From assembly GCA_027484425.1 (NCBI GenBank), contig JAIXSZ010000025.1, forward strand, positions 52,795-116,794: DNA of 64,000 nt, given 5' to 3'. A program made the position numbers and the translations under genes. The DNA comes from Sphingobacteriales bacterium. GTDB lineage: Bacteria > Bacteroidota > Bacteroidia > Chitinophagales > Chitinophagaceae. This document shows positions 45,153-55,220 of the stretch, in pieces (the first letter of the stretch is position 1; each line of letters opens with the position of its first letter). The notes beneath the pieces were generated by a model, which worked only from the letters and a program-made list of their open reading frames with translations, made no database searches and was not told the origin of the DNA.

Positions 45153-46415
45153 ATGTTCAGAAAATGCTTCCGTAGTGTACTATCGTTCATCGTAGTTATG
45201 CTACTTAGTAATGCCGCAGTAATGGCAGCTCCAGATGGAAAAGCGCTGTTTATGTCTAATTGTGCCTCCTGTCACAATCCTATAAAGGAATCTACAGGTC
45301 CAGCACTTCAAAACATCGATAAAACATTCCCAAACAAAGAGTGGGGATACAAGTGGGTGCGCAACTCCGCCGCTCTTATCGCTGCTGGCGACAAAACCGC
45401 TGTTGATATCTACAACAAATACAACAAAACAGCGATGACCGCATTCCCTAACCTCTCTAATGAGGAAATTGATGCGATTCTAAAATACGCTAACGAATAC
45501 AAAGCTCCTGTTACCGCTGCACCTACCCCTGGTGCGGCTGGTGGTGCAGCTCCGGCAGAAAGCAACGGCTGGTTGTATACTGTTATCACTCTATCATTAG
45601 TGTTGTTAGTTATCATCCTTTGGCGTGCTAATCAAGGTCTACAACGTGCAGCAAACGAAAAAGATAACGTTCCTACTGAAAAGGAAATACCATTATACCG
45701 TAGCAAACTAGTTATAGCTGTTACTGCAATACTTATTTTCATATTCTCTGGTTATTGGTTAGTGAATGGTGCTGTTAACGAGGGTCGTCAGCAAAACTAT
45801 CAACCTCTTCAGCCTTTATACTACTCACACAAAGTACACGCTGGTATCAACCAAATCAATTGTTTGTATTGTCACGCAGGTGCAGAAAAGAGCCGTCAGG
45901 CTATGATTCCTTCATCTAACGTATGTATGAACTGTCACAAACAGATCAATGCATACACAGGCGAAACAGATCATCCACTGAAAACTGCCGAAGGAAAAGT
46001 AATTAACGGTACAGAACAGATACAACTCCTTTACAAATATGCTGGTTGGGATCCAGTTAAGAAAGATTACAACCGCGACGCAAAGGGTAACATCCTTGCT
46101 ACACCAATACAGTGGGTAAAAATCCACAACCTTCCTGATCACGTATACTTCAACCACGCTCAGCACGTGAAAGTGGGTCAGGTTCAGTGTCAGCAGTGTC
46201 ACGGTAACATAGAAGAAATGGATGAAGTTTATCAGTTCTCTCCATTATCTATGGGCTGGTGTATCAACTGTCACCGCCAAACAGAAGTACAATTTACTAA
46301 CAACAACTATTACAGCATCTTTACAAAATACCACGAAGAATTGAAGTCAGGTAAGCGTACAAAGGTTACCGAAGCTGATTTGGGTGGCTTGGAGTGTCAG
46401 AAGTGTCACTATTAA
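45153..46415 (+). CDS. actA: Alternative complex III subunit ActA, multihaem cytochrome c
   Basis: A 420-residue cytochrome c subunit of the quinol:cytochrome c oxidoreductase. A signal peptide (to AAVMA) is followed by a monohaem domain (C37-x-x-C40-H41), two membrane helices (about 142-160 and 187-207) and a pentahaem domain from C237 onward, giving six CxxCH sites in all. The last one ends at the penultimate residue. The N-terminal monohaem domain is additional to the five haems of the core ActA. It heads the operon act-coxBA. Confidence 0.93.
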   Translation: MFRKCFRSVLSFIVVMLLSNAAVMAAPDGKALFMSNCASCHNPIKESTGPALQNIDKTFPNKEWGYKWVRNSAALIAAGDKTAVDIYNKYNKTAMTAFPNLSNEEIDAILKYANEYKAPVTAAPTPGAAGGAAPAESNGWLYTVITLSLVLLVIILWRANQGLQRAANEKDNVPTEKEIPLYRSKLVIAVTAILIFIFSGYWLVNGAVNEGRQQNYQPLQPLYYSHKVHAGINQINCLYCHAGAEKSRQAMIPSSNVCMNCHKQINAYTGETDHPLKTAEGKVINGTEQIQLLYKYAGWDPVKKDYNRDAKGNILATPIQWVKIHNLPDHVYFNHAQHVKVGQVQCQQCHGNIEEMDEVYQFSPLSMGWCINCHRQTEVQFTNNNYYSIFTKYHEELKSGKRTKVTEADLGGLECQKCHY

Positions 46416-46576
46416 TCGTAAAGTTTGCTTCTCATAGTAATTGTGAAGCATACAAATAGCACAAAGTCAGAAGTATGCATGGATTTCCCAATCATACTGA
46501 GACAACAGGTGGAAAGTATCATGTAAAATTGATAGAGCCTGATATTATTATTGGAATTTGAATTTGAATTTGCTTT

Positions 46577-49500
46577 ATGAGTCAAAAACAATATTGGTCG
46601 GACCTGCAGGATCTCAAGAATATCGCTACTAAAACAGAAGTAGCGGACAATGAGTTTAAGGAAGAATTACCTTTCGACTTGAGCGACAGTGTATTTGGTG
46701 CTACTACTCCCCGCCGCGACTTTTTAAAGTTTCTCGGCTTCAGTACACTAGCAGCAACCCTGGTTTCTAGTTGCGAAATGCCTGTTCGTAAAGTGATTCC
46801 TTATGCTATCAAGCCAGAAGATATCACTCCAGGTATCCCCAATTATTACGCTTCTACCTTCGTAGACGGTGGCGATTATTGTTCTATCGTTATCAAAACA
46901 AGAGAAGGTCGCCCAATAAAAATTGAAGGCAATGAAATGTCTGCAATCACTAAAGGGGGTACTTCTGCTAGAGTACAGGCTTCTGTACTAGGTCTTTACG
47001 ACAAGGCGAGACTCAGACACCCAATGGCTGATGGTAAAGAAGTTACTTTCGATGCTATCGACCGTGTTATCAAAGAAGGTATTGCTGGAAAACCAGGTTA
47101 CTTGGTTACTGGCTCTATCATGAGCCCTTCTTCTAAAGAAGTAATCAACCAGTTCTTAGCTAAATATACCAACGTTAAGCACGTGGTATACGATGCAATA
47201 TCTTATTCAGGTATGCTTCAGGCCAATGAAGCATCTTACGGCAAGCGTGTACTACCAGGTTATCATTTCGAAAAAGCACAAACTATCTTCAGTTTGGGTG
47301 CCGACTTCTTAGGTACTTGGTTGTCTCCTATCGAGTATTCTAAAGGATATTCTGTGGGTCGCAAAATCAGCGCTAAAAATCCTACATTATCTAAGCATTA
47401 TCAGGTAGAAGCTATCCACACTATTACTGGTGCTGCTGCCGATGAGCGTGCTACTTGCCGCCCCTCTGAGATGGGTGCTGTAGCCGTTGCATTATACAAC
47501 GCCATAGCAAATGGCACTGAACCTGCTCTAAAAAGTGCAGCGCTCAACAAATTAGTAAAATCTGCTGCCGCCGACCTTAAAAAAGGAAACGGTATGGTAG
47601 TTTCTGGTAGCAACGATGTTAATGTTCAAATCGTAATCAATGCTATCAATGATAAAATTGGTGCTAATGGTGTAACTGTTAACTGGGTTACTACTAGCAA
47701 CTACAAACAGGGTATAGATAAAGATATGGCAGACATGGTAGCAGCAATGGAAGCTGGTACTGTAGGTGCTGTTATGTTACATGGCGTTAACCCTGCTTAC
47801 GACTATCTTGATGGCAAAAAGTTCGCAGCTGCTCTGGCAAAGGTACCTGTTACAGTTTCTTTCGCTGAGCGTCTCGATGAAACTGCGCAAAAATGTAAGT
47901 ACATCATTCCAGATCATAACTTCCTCGAAAGTTGGGGCGATGCTGAGCCAAGAGCTAACTATTACAGTCTGATGCAGCCAGGTATCAGCCCTCTGTTCAA
48001 AACACGTGCTTTTCAGGATTCACTGATGGTTTGGATGGATGCTAACCAGACCTATGCTGACTATTGGAAATTATATTGGGTTACACGTATCGGCAGCCAA
48101 GCCAACTTCGACAAAGCATTACAAGATGGTGTTATTGAGCCAGCAGGCGAAATGGCAAACGGCACCCTTGCATTCGTTGGTAATGTAGGTGCAGCTGTTA
48201 GTGCAATACAAGCTATGAAGCCAGCTTCTGGTGTTGAAGTAGTAGTATATCAAAAGGTGGGTATAGGTTATGGTGGTGCATGGAGCAACAACCCCTGGTT
48301 GTTAGAAATGCCAGACCCTATAACAAGAGCAGTTTGGGATAACTATCTATGCGTATCTCCTAAGCGTGCTAAGGAGTTGGATGCCGAACTTAATGGCTTT
48401 AACGAAGTAGAGACTAAAAAGAAAGTGGCAAAGGTTACAGGTGCCAATGGTTACACTGTCAATCTTCCCATCATAGTAGTGCCAGGTATGCACAACGATG
48501 TGGTAGCTATCGCTACAGGCTTTGGTAGAGATGCTAAAGTAGGTCGTGCTGCTGCTAGTGATGCTACAAAAGGTGGTAAAAATGCCTATCCTTTTACTGC
48601 GTTCAATGGCAATACTGTAGATTTTTACTCTAATGTAAAAGTTGAAAAAACAACTGAATTATACGAAGTAGCTATTCTTCAAACACACAGCAGCTACGAA
48701 GGTCGTCCAGTTATACATGAATTTACACTTGCTAAATTCAAAGAAGATCCTAAAGAGTTGCAAAAAGAGCGTGGCGCAGAAATGTCACACTTTGAGCATG
48801 AGCCTTGGGATAAAAACGCACACCATGGTGGCGAAGCATTAGCTACTCCAGAAATGGAAGATGGCTATCGCAAAAATGGTACACTTTATCCGGTTCAGCC
48901 TTTCGAAGGTCTGAAGTGGGGTATGTCGATAGACCTTAATACTTGTACTGGTTGTGGTGCTTGCGTAGTCGGTTGCATGGCAGAGAACAACATTTCTGTG
49001 GTAGGTAAGTATCACGCACTTAGAAGTCACGAAATGCATTGGTTGCGTATCGATCGTTACTTCAGTGGTATGCCAGACGATCCAGATACTATCCAAACAG
49101 TTTTCCAGCCTATGCTTTGTCAACATTGCGACAATGCTCCTTGCGAAAACGTTTGTCCAGTATCTGCTACTAACCATAGCTCAGAAGGGCTTAACCAAAT
49201 GGCTTACAACCGTTGTATCGGCACCAAATATTGCGCTAACAACTGTCCTTATAAAGTACGTCACTTCAACTGGATGGACTGGAACGGCGCAGATGCTTTT
49301 GCTGATAACCTGTTCGAAGACGATCGTCGCGATGATATCAACGATGATCTCACTCGTATGGTGCTCAACCCAGATGTTACTGTGCGTAGCCGTGGTGTAA
49401 TGGAAAAATGCTCTTTCTGCGTTCAGCGTCTGCAAGATGCTAAGCTTACAGCTAAAAAAGCAGGTCGTCCATTGATAGATGGTGAGGTGCGTACTGCTTG

Positions 49501-49723
49501 CCAGCAAAGTTGCCCATCAAACTCTATTACTTTCGGTAACGTTAATGATAAAGAGAGCGAGATATACAAACTCAGAAGAGAAGAGCAAGTGGAGCGTACG
49601 TTCTATGTACTAGAGCATATACACACTATGCCTAACATCAACTATCTGTCTAAAATCCGTAACACTGGTGCTATAGTAGCAGGCAACGAAAAATTAGATG
49701 GTATGTTCTCTGAGCATATTTAA
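46577..49723 (+). CDS. actB: Alternative complex III subunit ActB, iron-sulfur protein
   Basis: A 1048-residue subunit. It has a Tat-like motif R46-R47-DFLKFLGF and a lipobox cysteine at C66 (LVSSC). A large molybdopterin-oxidoreductase-like part (about 70-740) follows, which in this family lacks the cofactor. A ferredoxin-type part starts at C790 with several cluster motifs (CTGCGACVVGC, CQHCDNAPCENVC, CIGTKYCANNC, CSFCVQR with CQQSC). It passes electrons to the ActA and ActE haems in the periplasm. Three GAATTT units lie directly before its ATG. Confidence 0.95.
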   Translation: MSQKQYWSDLQDLKNIATKTEVADNEFKEELPFDLSDSVFGATTPRRDFLKFLGFSTLAATLVSSCEMPVRKVIPYAIKPEDITPGIPNYYASTFVDGGDYCSIVIKTREGRPIKIEGNEMSAITKGGTSARVQASVLGLYDKARLRHPMADGKEVTFDAIDRVIKEGIAGKPGYLVTGSIMSPSSKEVINQFLAKYTNVKHVVYDAISYSGMLQANEASYGKRVLPGYHFEKAQTIFSLGADFLGTWLSPIEYSKGYSVGRKISAKNPTLSKHYQVEAIHTITGAAADERATCRPSEMGAVAVALYNAIANGTEPALKSAALNKLVKSAAADLKKGNGMVVSGSNDVNVQIVINAINDKIGANGVTVNWVTTSNYKQGIDKDMADMVAAMEAGTVGAVMLHGVNPAYDYLDGKKFAAALAKVPVTVSFAERLDETAQKCKYIIPDHNFLESWGDAEPRANYYSLMQPGISPLFKTRAFQDSLMVWMDANQTYADYWKLYWVTRIGSQANFDKALQDGVIEPAGEMANGTLAFVGNVGAAVSAIQAMKPASGVEVVVYQKVGIGYGGAWSNNPWLLEMPDPITRAVWDNYLCVSPKRAKELDAELNGFNEVETKKKVAKVTGANGYTVNLPIIVVPGMHNDVVAIATGFGRDAKVGRAAASDATKGGKNAYPFTAFNGNTVDFYSNVKVEKTTELYEVAILQTHSSYEGRPVIHEFTLAKFKEDPKELQKERGAEMSHFEHEPWDKNAHHGGEALATPEMEDGYRKNGTLYPVQPFEGLKWGMSIDLNTCTGCGACVVGCMAENNISVVGKYHALRSHEMHWLRIDRYFSGMPDDPDTIQTVFQPMLCQHCDNAPCENVCPVSATNHSSEGLNQMAYNRCIGTKYCANNCPYKVRHFNWMDWNGADAFADNLFEDDRRDDINDDLTRMVLNPDVTVRSRGVMEKCSFCVQRLQDAKLTAKKAGRPLIDGEVRTACQQSCPSNSITFGNVNDKESEIYKLRREEQVERTFYVLEHIHTMPNINYLSKIRNTGAIVAGNEKLDGMFSEHI

Positions 49724-49916
49724 TAAAGAGCAGTTAGCAACACTGTTTGTATTGCTACACTCAACATAATAGTAGAATAAGAAAGATTGTTCATAATTAT
49801 TAAAGGGTAAAAAAGAGATAGATACCGAAAATAATAGGCTATACACAGATCATCGTACACAGTCAGTCATTTAAGTTATTTACTCTTTCTATCAATTAAA
49901 ATACCAATTACGTGCT

Positions 49917-51377
49917 ATGCATATTAAGTACGAATCGTTTGTAAGGGAACCACTAGTAGATGGTAATAAGACTTATCATCAGGTGTCGGAAGACATCATT
50001 GCGCCCATTGAGCGTAAGCCAGGTCGTATGTGGTACATCGGATTCTTTTTCTCCATTATCCTCCTTTTGTTCGGAGTATTCTCCGTCTCTTGGTCAGTGT
50101 ATTGGGGTCTGGGAACATGGGGTGTAAACCGTACTATTGGTTGGGGTTGGGATATCACTAACTTCGTTTGGTGGATCGGTATCGGTCACGCTGGTACACT
50201 TATCTCAGCTATCTTGTTGTTGTTCCGTCAGGGATGGCGTACTGGGGTAAACCGTGCTGCAGAGGCAATGACCATATTTGCGGTAATGTGCGCTGGTCAG
50301 TTCCCTATATGGCACATGGGTCGTGTATGGGATGGCTTCTGGGTGTTACCATTGCCTAACACTCGTGGTCCGCTATGGCCTAACTTCGATTCTCCTCTTC
50401 TTTGGGACGTGTTCGCGATATCTACTTACTTCACAGTATCATTGTTGTTCTGGTACTCTGGTCTTGTTCCAGACTTCGCACTCATCCGCGATAGAGCAAA
50501 AACTAAGTTACGTAAAAGACTATATGGTATCGCTTCTTTCGGTTGGACAGGTACTGCTAAAAATTGGCAGCGTATGGAAGCTCTCGCACTAGTTCTTGCC
50601 GGTCTTTCTACTCCTCTCGTACTTTCAGTGCACACTATCGTATCTTTCGACTTTGCTACTTCGGTAATACCTGGATGGCACACTACTATCTTCCCTCCTT
50701 ACTTCGTAGCTGGTGCGGTGTTTTCTGGTTTCGCTATGGTGAATACACTACTTGTTATTACTCGTAAGATTCTAGGTCTTGAAGAGTATATCACTATCGG
50801 TCACCTCGAGGCTATGAACAAGATCATCGTTCTTACAGGTTCTATAGTAGGTGTTGCTTACCTTACTGAGTTATTTATGTCTTGGTACAGTCAGTCTTGG
50901 GGCGAAATGGAAGCATTCAAATGGCGTATAGTTGGTCCTTACTGGTGGAGCTATTGGGCTATGATGACTTGTAACGTGGTATCTCCTCAGTTATTCTGGA
51001 TCAAGAAATTACGTCGTAACATCCCATTTACCTTCATCATGTCAATCGTTGTTAATATTGGTATGTGGTTCGAGCGTTTTGTAATCATTGCTACCTCTAC
51101 TTACCGCGATTGGATACCAGGTAGCTGGGCATATTATAGCCCTGAGTGGCCAGAAGTTGGTTTCTACCTTGGTACGTTCGGTCTGTTCTTCACTTGCTAC
51201 TTCTTGTTTGCTAAATACTTCCCTGTAATAGCAGTTGCCGAAATCAAGTTTGTATTGAAAACTTCTGGTGACAACTACAAGCGCGAAATGTTGGCTATAG
51301 AAGAAAAAAGTGCTGAAGAATTTGTACACGAAGTAGAAGCGTCGCATCACGAAGATCACGCTGTTGCACATCACTAG
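49917..51377 (+). CDS. actC: Alternative complex III subunit ActC, NrfD-like quinol-binding protein
   Basis: A 486-residue integral membrane protein of the NrfD/PsrC family with about ten hydrophobic segments. It forms the quinol site with ActB; typical regions are WWIGIGHAGTLISAILLLF and GQFPIWHMGRVWDGFW. The C-terminus is rich in Glu and His (EASHHEDHAVAHH). Gene order act B-C-D-E-F is the standard one. Confidence 0.95.
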   Translation: MHIKYESFVREPLVDGNKTYHQVSEDIIAPIERKPGRMWYIGFFFSIILLLFGVFSVSWSVYWGLGTWGVNRTIGWGWDITNFVWWIGIGHAGTLISAILLLFRQGWRTGVNRAAEAMTIFAVMCAGQFPIWHMGRVWDGFWVLPLPNTRGPLWPNFDSPLLWDVFAISTYFTVSLLFWYSGLVPDFALIRDRAKTKLRKRLYGIASFGWTGTAKNWQRMEALALVLAGLSTPLVLSVHTIVSFDFATSVIPGWHTTIFPPYFVAGAVFSGFAMVNTLLVITRKILGLEEYITIGHLEAMNKIIVLTGSIVGVAYLTELFMSWYSQSWGEMEAFKWRIVGPYWWSYWAMMTCNVVSPQLFWIKKLRRNIPFTFIMSIVVNIGMWFERFVIIATSTYRDWIPGSWAYYSPEWPEVGFYLGTFGLFFTCYFLFAKYFPVIAVAEIKFVLKTSGDNYKREMLAIEEKSAEEFVHEVEASHHEDHAVAHH

Positions 51378-51448
51378 TAGGTTGCACAAGTGTAAGTTGA
51401 CGAGGTAAAGTATATAATTGAATATTTACTTAAGAATTTTGTAATAAA

Positions 51449-52030
51449 ATGGCTATTAAGAAATTTGCGGTAGCAGCGTACGATGATGAAGCAGTCTTAT
51501 TTCCGGCTGTAAAAAAAGTGCGCAACAGCGGCTATAAACTGCATGATGTTTACACTCCCTTTGCCGTTCATGGTCTCGATCAGGCTATGGGCTTGAAAGA
51601 AACAGACCTGCACATCGCCGGCTTTATTTATGGCATCTGTGGCACCTCTACAGCAGTGGGTTTCATTTCTTGGATATTTACTTCTGATTGGCCAATCATT
51701 TATGGTGGTAAACCTCACTTTGCTTTGCCAGCTTGGGTACCTATTACCTTCGAGCTTACGGTATTGTTTGCTGCTGTCGGTATGACCCTTACATTTTGCT
51801 ACCTCAATCAAATTATGTTTGGTGTGAAGAAGCACGTCTTCCATCCACGTCAAAGCGACGATTTGTTTGTAATGGCTATAGAAATTAACGACAAAACTCC
51901 TCAGGATGAAGTAGTGAAGTTTTTAAAGTCTACAGGAGCAGTCGAAACTTCCGTACAAATGGCTGAAGAAGGCTGGTGGTATGGTCGTTGGGATCAAAAA
52001 GAAGAATACGAGGCACTTAATGCTGGATAG
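51449..52030 (+). CDS. actD: Alternative complex III subunit ActD (DUF3341)
   Basis: A 193-residue protein with a short soluble N-terminal domain (AVAAYDDEAVLFPAVKKVR), two membrane helices (about 56-77 and 95-118) and a C-terminal soluble part ending WWYGRWDQKEE. This matches DUF3341, the ActD subunit, which is structural rather than redox-active. It lies between actC and actE. Confidence 0.93.
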   Translation: MAIKKFAVAAYDDEAVLFPAVKKVRNSGYKLHDVYTPFAVHGLDQAMGLKETDLHIAGFIYGICGTSTAVGFISWIFTSDWPIIYGGKPHFALPAWVPITFELTVLFAAVGMTLTFCYLNQIMFGVKKHVFHPRQSDDLFVMAIEINDKTPQDEVVKFLKSTGAVETSVQMAEEGWWYGRWDQKEEYEALNAG

Positions 52031-52131
52031 TTTCCAGTCATTGAAAAGAACAACAAAACAATTTTTCAGTACTAAACTAGCTTTCTATACTATTTCAGGT
52101 AACAGAAAGCATTTGAATTCGGACATTGAAT

Positions 52132-52773
52132 ATGAACAAGATTAAAAGCATAGTAGTAGCAAGTCTGGCGTTGGCAGTGGGCCTTGTGTCCTGCGACTCT
52201 GGCAATATGCGTCGTACTCCGGGTCATATATATGCACCCGATATGACCTACTCGCGCGCATATGATGCTTATACGTCTAATCCTAACTTCGAGGATGGTC
52301 TCACTAGTCGTAAGCCGGTAACTGGTACAATACCTCGTGGTCAGGAAATGCCCGATCACATGGTAGAAGGCGATACTTCTTACTACAAAACTTTCAATAC
52401 TTCCCTTCGTTTCACAGACAACGATATAGATGAAGGTAGAAGGTTGTTCAATATTTATTGTGGAATTTGTCATGGTACAGGTCTTGATGGTCAGGGGCCA
52501 TTGTATACTAATGGTAAATTTGCATCTATGCCTGCTAATCTAAAAGATGCTAAGTACCTGCATATGCCCGTTGGGCAAATGTACGCAGCCATTAAGTATG
52601 GCAAAAACATGATGGGTGCTTATTCATCGCAACTTGATATCAAACAACGTTGGATGGTGATAGCATACATCAAAAAGGTTCAGTCTGAAAATGGTGGTGA
52701 CGCTTACACTTATGCTGCTACTACCACTACCGCCCCTGCACCTGCCACAGATACTGCCACAAAATCTAACTAG
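52132..52773 (+). CDS. actE: Alternative complex III subunit ActE, monohaem cytochrome c lipoprotein
   Basis: A 213-residue lipoprotein from ATG 52132. The lipobox cysteine is C21 (GLVSC-D). A single haem site lies at C110-x-x-C113-H114 (YCGICHGTG), with a likely Met ligand in GKNMMGAYSS. The C-terminal tail is Thr/Ala/Pro-rich. It takes electrons from ActA or passes them to a soluble cytochrome or to the oxidase. Confidence 0.92.
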   Translation: MNKIKSIVVASLALAVGLVSCDSGNMRRTPGHIYAPDMTYSRAYDAYTSNPNFEDGLTSRKPVTGTIPRGQEMPDHMVEGDTSYYKTFNTSLRFTDNDIDEGRRLFNIYCGICHGTGLDGQGPLYTNGKFASMPANLKDAKYLHMPVGQMYAAIKYGKNMMGAYSSQLDIKQRWMVIAYIKKVQSENGGDAYTYAATTTTAPAPATDTATKSN

Positions 52774-52842
52774 TTTCAGCAGTAATAGTAGTAAAATAGA
52801 CAGTAATTAGTATAAAACGAATTTTAATAAAAGTTGCAAACA

Positions 52843-54063
52843 ATGAATGATCGTTTTGAGATACCCGCACGATTGAGAAATACCAGTATCGCACTTATTG
52901 CGATAGGCGTTCTTACGCTGATAGGGGGTATTGCTTCTTTGCTCACTAGCAATGTCGATACAGATAGGGCTCGTTTTTGGACAGTATTGTTACACGATAG
53001 TGTGTTCTTTACACTTATCACAACTGTGAGTATATTTATTCAGGCTGCTGTGTCGCTTGCGCAAGGGGCTTGGATAGTTGCCTTCCGTCGTGTACCAGAG
53101 GCTATCGGTGCTAACGTTTGGATTTTTGGTTCTATAGCATTGTTAGTACTGTTCGGTATTGTATTCACTTTCACTGATTCTCATGGCATGAACACCATCT
53201 TTCCATGGGTTACTATTCCTGAAGGCGATGAAATACTAAAAGGTAAGTCTGCCTTCCTTAACAAAGGCATGTTTGTCGGTTTCAGTTTAGTAGCTGTTGG
53301 CCTTTGGTCATATTTCGGAAGGAAATTCCGTGCAATGTCTATCGCACAAGAAAGTGCTCCTAAAAACGACACTAAAATTTATTGGAAGGTGTTCCGTCTT
53401 TCTGGTGTTTTCTTGTTGGTTTATGCTCTTACACAAATGAGTACTATTCCTTGGTTTTGGGTCATGAGTATCGACGCCCACTGGTTCTCTACACTTTTCA
53501 GTTGGTATACTTTCGCTAGTGCTTTCGTTAGTGGTATGTCGCTTATTATGTTGTGGATAGTGTATCTAAAAAACCAAGGTAATCTAGTTCTGGTTACAAC
53601 CGAGCATCTTCATGATGTTGGTAAGTTTATGTTCGCTTTCAGTGTATTCTGGACGTACCTTTGGTTTTCACAGTATATGTTGATATGGTATGCTAACGTA
53701 CCTGAGGAAACAGTTTACTTCAAGATGCGCCAGCAAGGTCCTTACAGCATAATTTTCTATTCTAACTTCATTATCAACTTTGTTATGCCAATAGTTATCT
53801 TGATGGCACGTCCTAGCAAGCGTAATTATTTCACAGTTACATTTATGGCCATGGTTATAATATTCGGTCACTGGCTCGATTATTTCCAGATGATCATGCC
53901 AGGTCCATTAGGTGCAGAGTGGCATATAAACTGGTACGAAATTGGAATATTTATGGGTTTTGCCGGTATCCTGATATTCACGGTTTCTCGTACCTTGTCT
54001 AAGGCGTCGCTTATCACACACAATAACATATTGCTGAAGGAAACTGCGATACATATTGCATAA
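52843..54063 (+). CDS. actF: Alternative complex III subunit ActF, membrane protein
   Basis: A 406-residue polytopic membrane protein with roughly ten hydrophobic segments, a partial homologue of ActC in overall shape. Recognisable segments are FAFSVFWTYLWFSQYMLIWY and MARPSKRNYFTVTFMAM. It is the last subunit gene of alternative complex III, followed after 62 bases by coxB. The ATG at 52843 is used, three codons inside the longest frame. Confidence 0.92.
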   Translation: MNDRFEIPARLRNTSIALIAIGVLTLIGGIASLLTSNVDTDRARFWTVLLHDSVFFTLITTVSIFIQAAVSLAQGAWIVAFRRVPEAIGANVWIFGSIALLVLFGIVFTFTDSHGMNTIFPWVTIPEGDEILKGKSAFLNKGMFVGFSLVAVGLWSYFGRKFRAMSIAQESAPKNDTKIYWKVFRLSGVFLLVYALTQMSTIPWFWVMSIDAHWFSTLFSWYTFASAFVSGMSLIMLWIVYLKNQGNLVLVTTEHLHDVGKFMFAFSVFWTYLWFSQYMLIWYANVPEETVYFKMRQQGPYSIIFYSNFIINFVMPIVILMARPSKRNYFTVTFMAMVIIFGHWLDYFQMIMPGPLGAEWHINWYEIGIFMGFAGILIFTVSRTLSKASLITHNNILLKETAIHIA

Positions 54064-54125
54064 TCCTTATAAAGGAATCGAGTAAGAAAAATTACATTTA
54101 ACAAGTAAATACAAGCTGATCGACC

Positions 54126-55181
54126 ATGTCGGGATTTATAATGATATCATTGATTATTCTGGTTTTTGTAATCATCTACCAGATAGGTAAAGCAAGCGAA
54201 TACGCAGCAATCTTGCGTGGTGAAAAGAAAGTAAATGCTCAGGTCAACAGAGCCATTGCTTTCCTTTTGGTAGCCATGTTTGTGTTAGGTTTGTGGGGTA
54301 TATGGGAGTGTCATAACTACTTCAAGGATATGATGCTACCAGTAGCAGCCTGCAAAACAGGTGAGAGATATGATGCTATGTTCAATACTACACTTGTTGT
54401 TACTGGAATAGTATTCTTGCTTACTCAAGCTATATTATTTTGGTTCTGCTTCAAGTATCAAGCTTCTGATAAACGCACAACTTATTTCTTTGCGCATAGC
54501 AACAAACTAGAGTTGATTTGGACTACTATTCCTGCTATTGCTATGGCTGTGCTAGTTGGTATTGGTCTTCGTAATTGGTACGAAGTAACTTCGCCAGCTC
54601 CTGCTGAGGCTACAGTAATAGAAATTGTAGGAAAACAATTCAACTGGTTGATACGCTACCCCGGTAAAGATAATGAGTTAGGTAAAAGAGATTTTCGTAA
54701 AATCAACGATGCTAATAACGTACTAGGTCTTGATTGGTCAGATCCACACAACTCTGATGATATCATTGCTCAAAACGGTGAGATGCACGTAGTTGTAGGT
54801 AAACCAGTAAAGCTTGTTATCGGTTCTCGTGACGTAATCCATGATGTTGGTCTACCTCACTTCCGTATGAAAATGGATGCTGTGCCAGGTATAACCACCA
54901 CACTGTGGTTTACACCTACCATCACTTCAGATTCAATGAAAATTATCACTAAGAACCCGAATTTTGTATATGAGATAGCCTGCGATCAGTTGTGCGGTAA
55001 AGGTCACTACGCTATGCGTGGTACCATTATTGTAGAAACGCAGGCTCAGTATGACAAGTGGATGGCGAGTCAATCATCTTATTACGCTACTGCCAATCCG
55101 GCTGCTGCTCCTGCGGCACCTGCAGTAGACGCAAAGGATGCACCCGCCGCAGATACTACAAAAGTAATTTCGATGAAATAA
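54126..55181 (+). CDS. coxB: Cytochrome c oxidase subunit II
   Basis: A 351-residue subunit carrying the CuA centre. Extra hydrophobic segments at the N-terminus precede the usual two-helix hairpin. CuA ligands are H245 (VGLPHF), C286 and C290 (CDQLC), H294 and M297; the position between the cysteines that is often Glu is Gln288 here. The Ala/Pro-rich tail lacks a cytochrome c domain. It lies between actF and coxA. Confidence 0.95.
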   Translation: MSGFIMISLIILVFVIIYQIGKASEYAAILRGEKKVNAQVNRAIAFLLVAMFVLGLWGIWECHNYFKDMMLPVAACKTGERYDAMFNTTLVVTGIVFLLTQAILFWFCFKYQASDKRTTYFFAHSNKLELIWTTIPAIAMAVLVGIGLRNWYEVTSPAPAEATVIEIVGKQFNWLIRYPGKDNELGKRDFRKINDANNVLGLDWSDPHNSDDIIAQNGEMHVVVGKPVKLVIGSRDVIHDVGLPHFRMKMDAVPGITTTLWFTPTITSDSMKIITKNPNFVYEIACDQLCGKGHYAMRGTIIVETQAQYDKWMASQSSYYATANPAAAPAAPAVDAKDAPAADTTKVISMK

Positions 55182-55220
55182 TCGGCTAAAAACATTTATC
55201 AAGCCAAAAAAAGTGCAACA

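Noticed and set aside
46577..49723. actB as a catalytic molybdenum oxidoreductase
   Set aside because: It lies in a complete act operon with actA, C, D, E and F, and in this family the molybdopterin-like part does not carry the cofactor.
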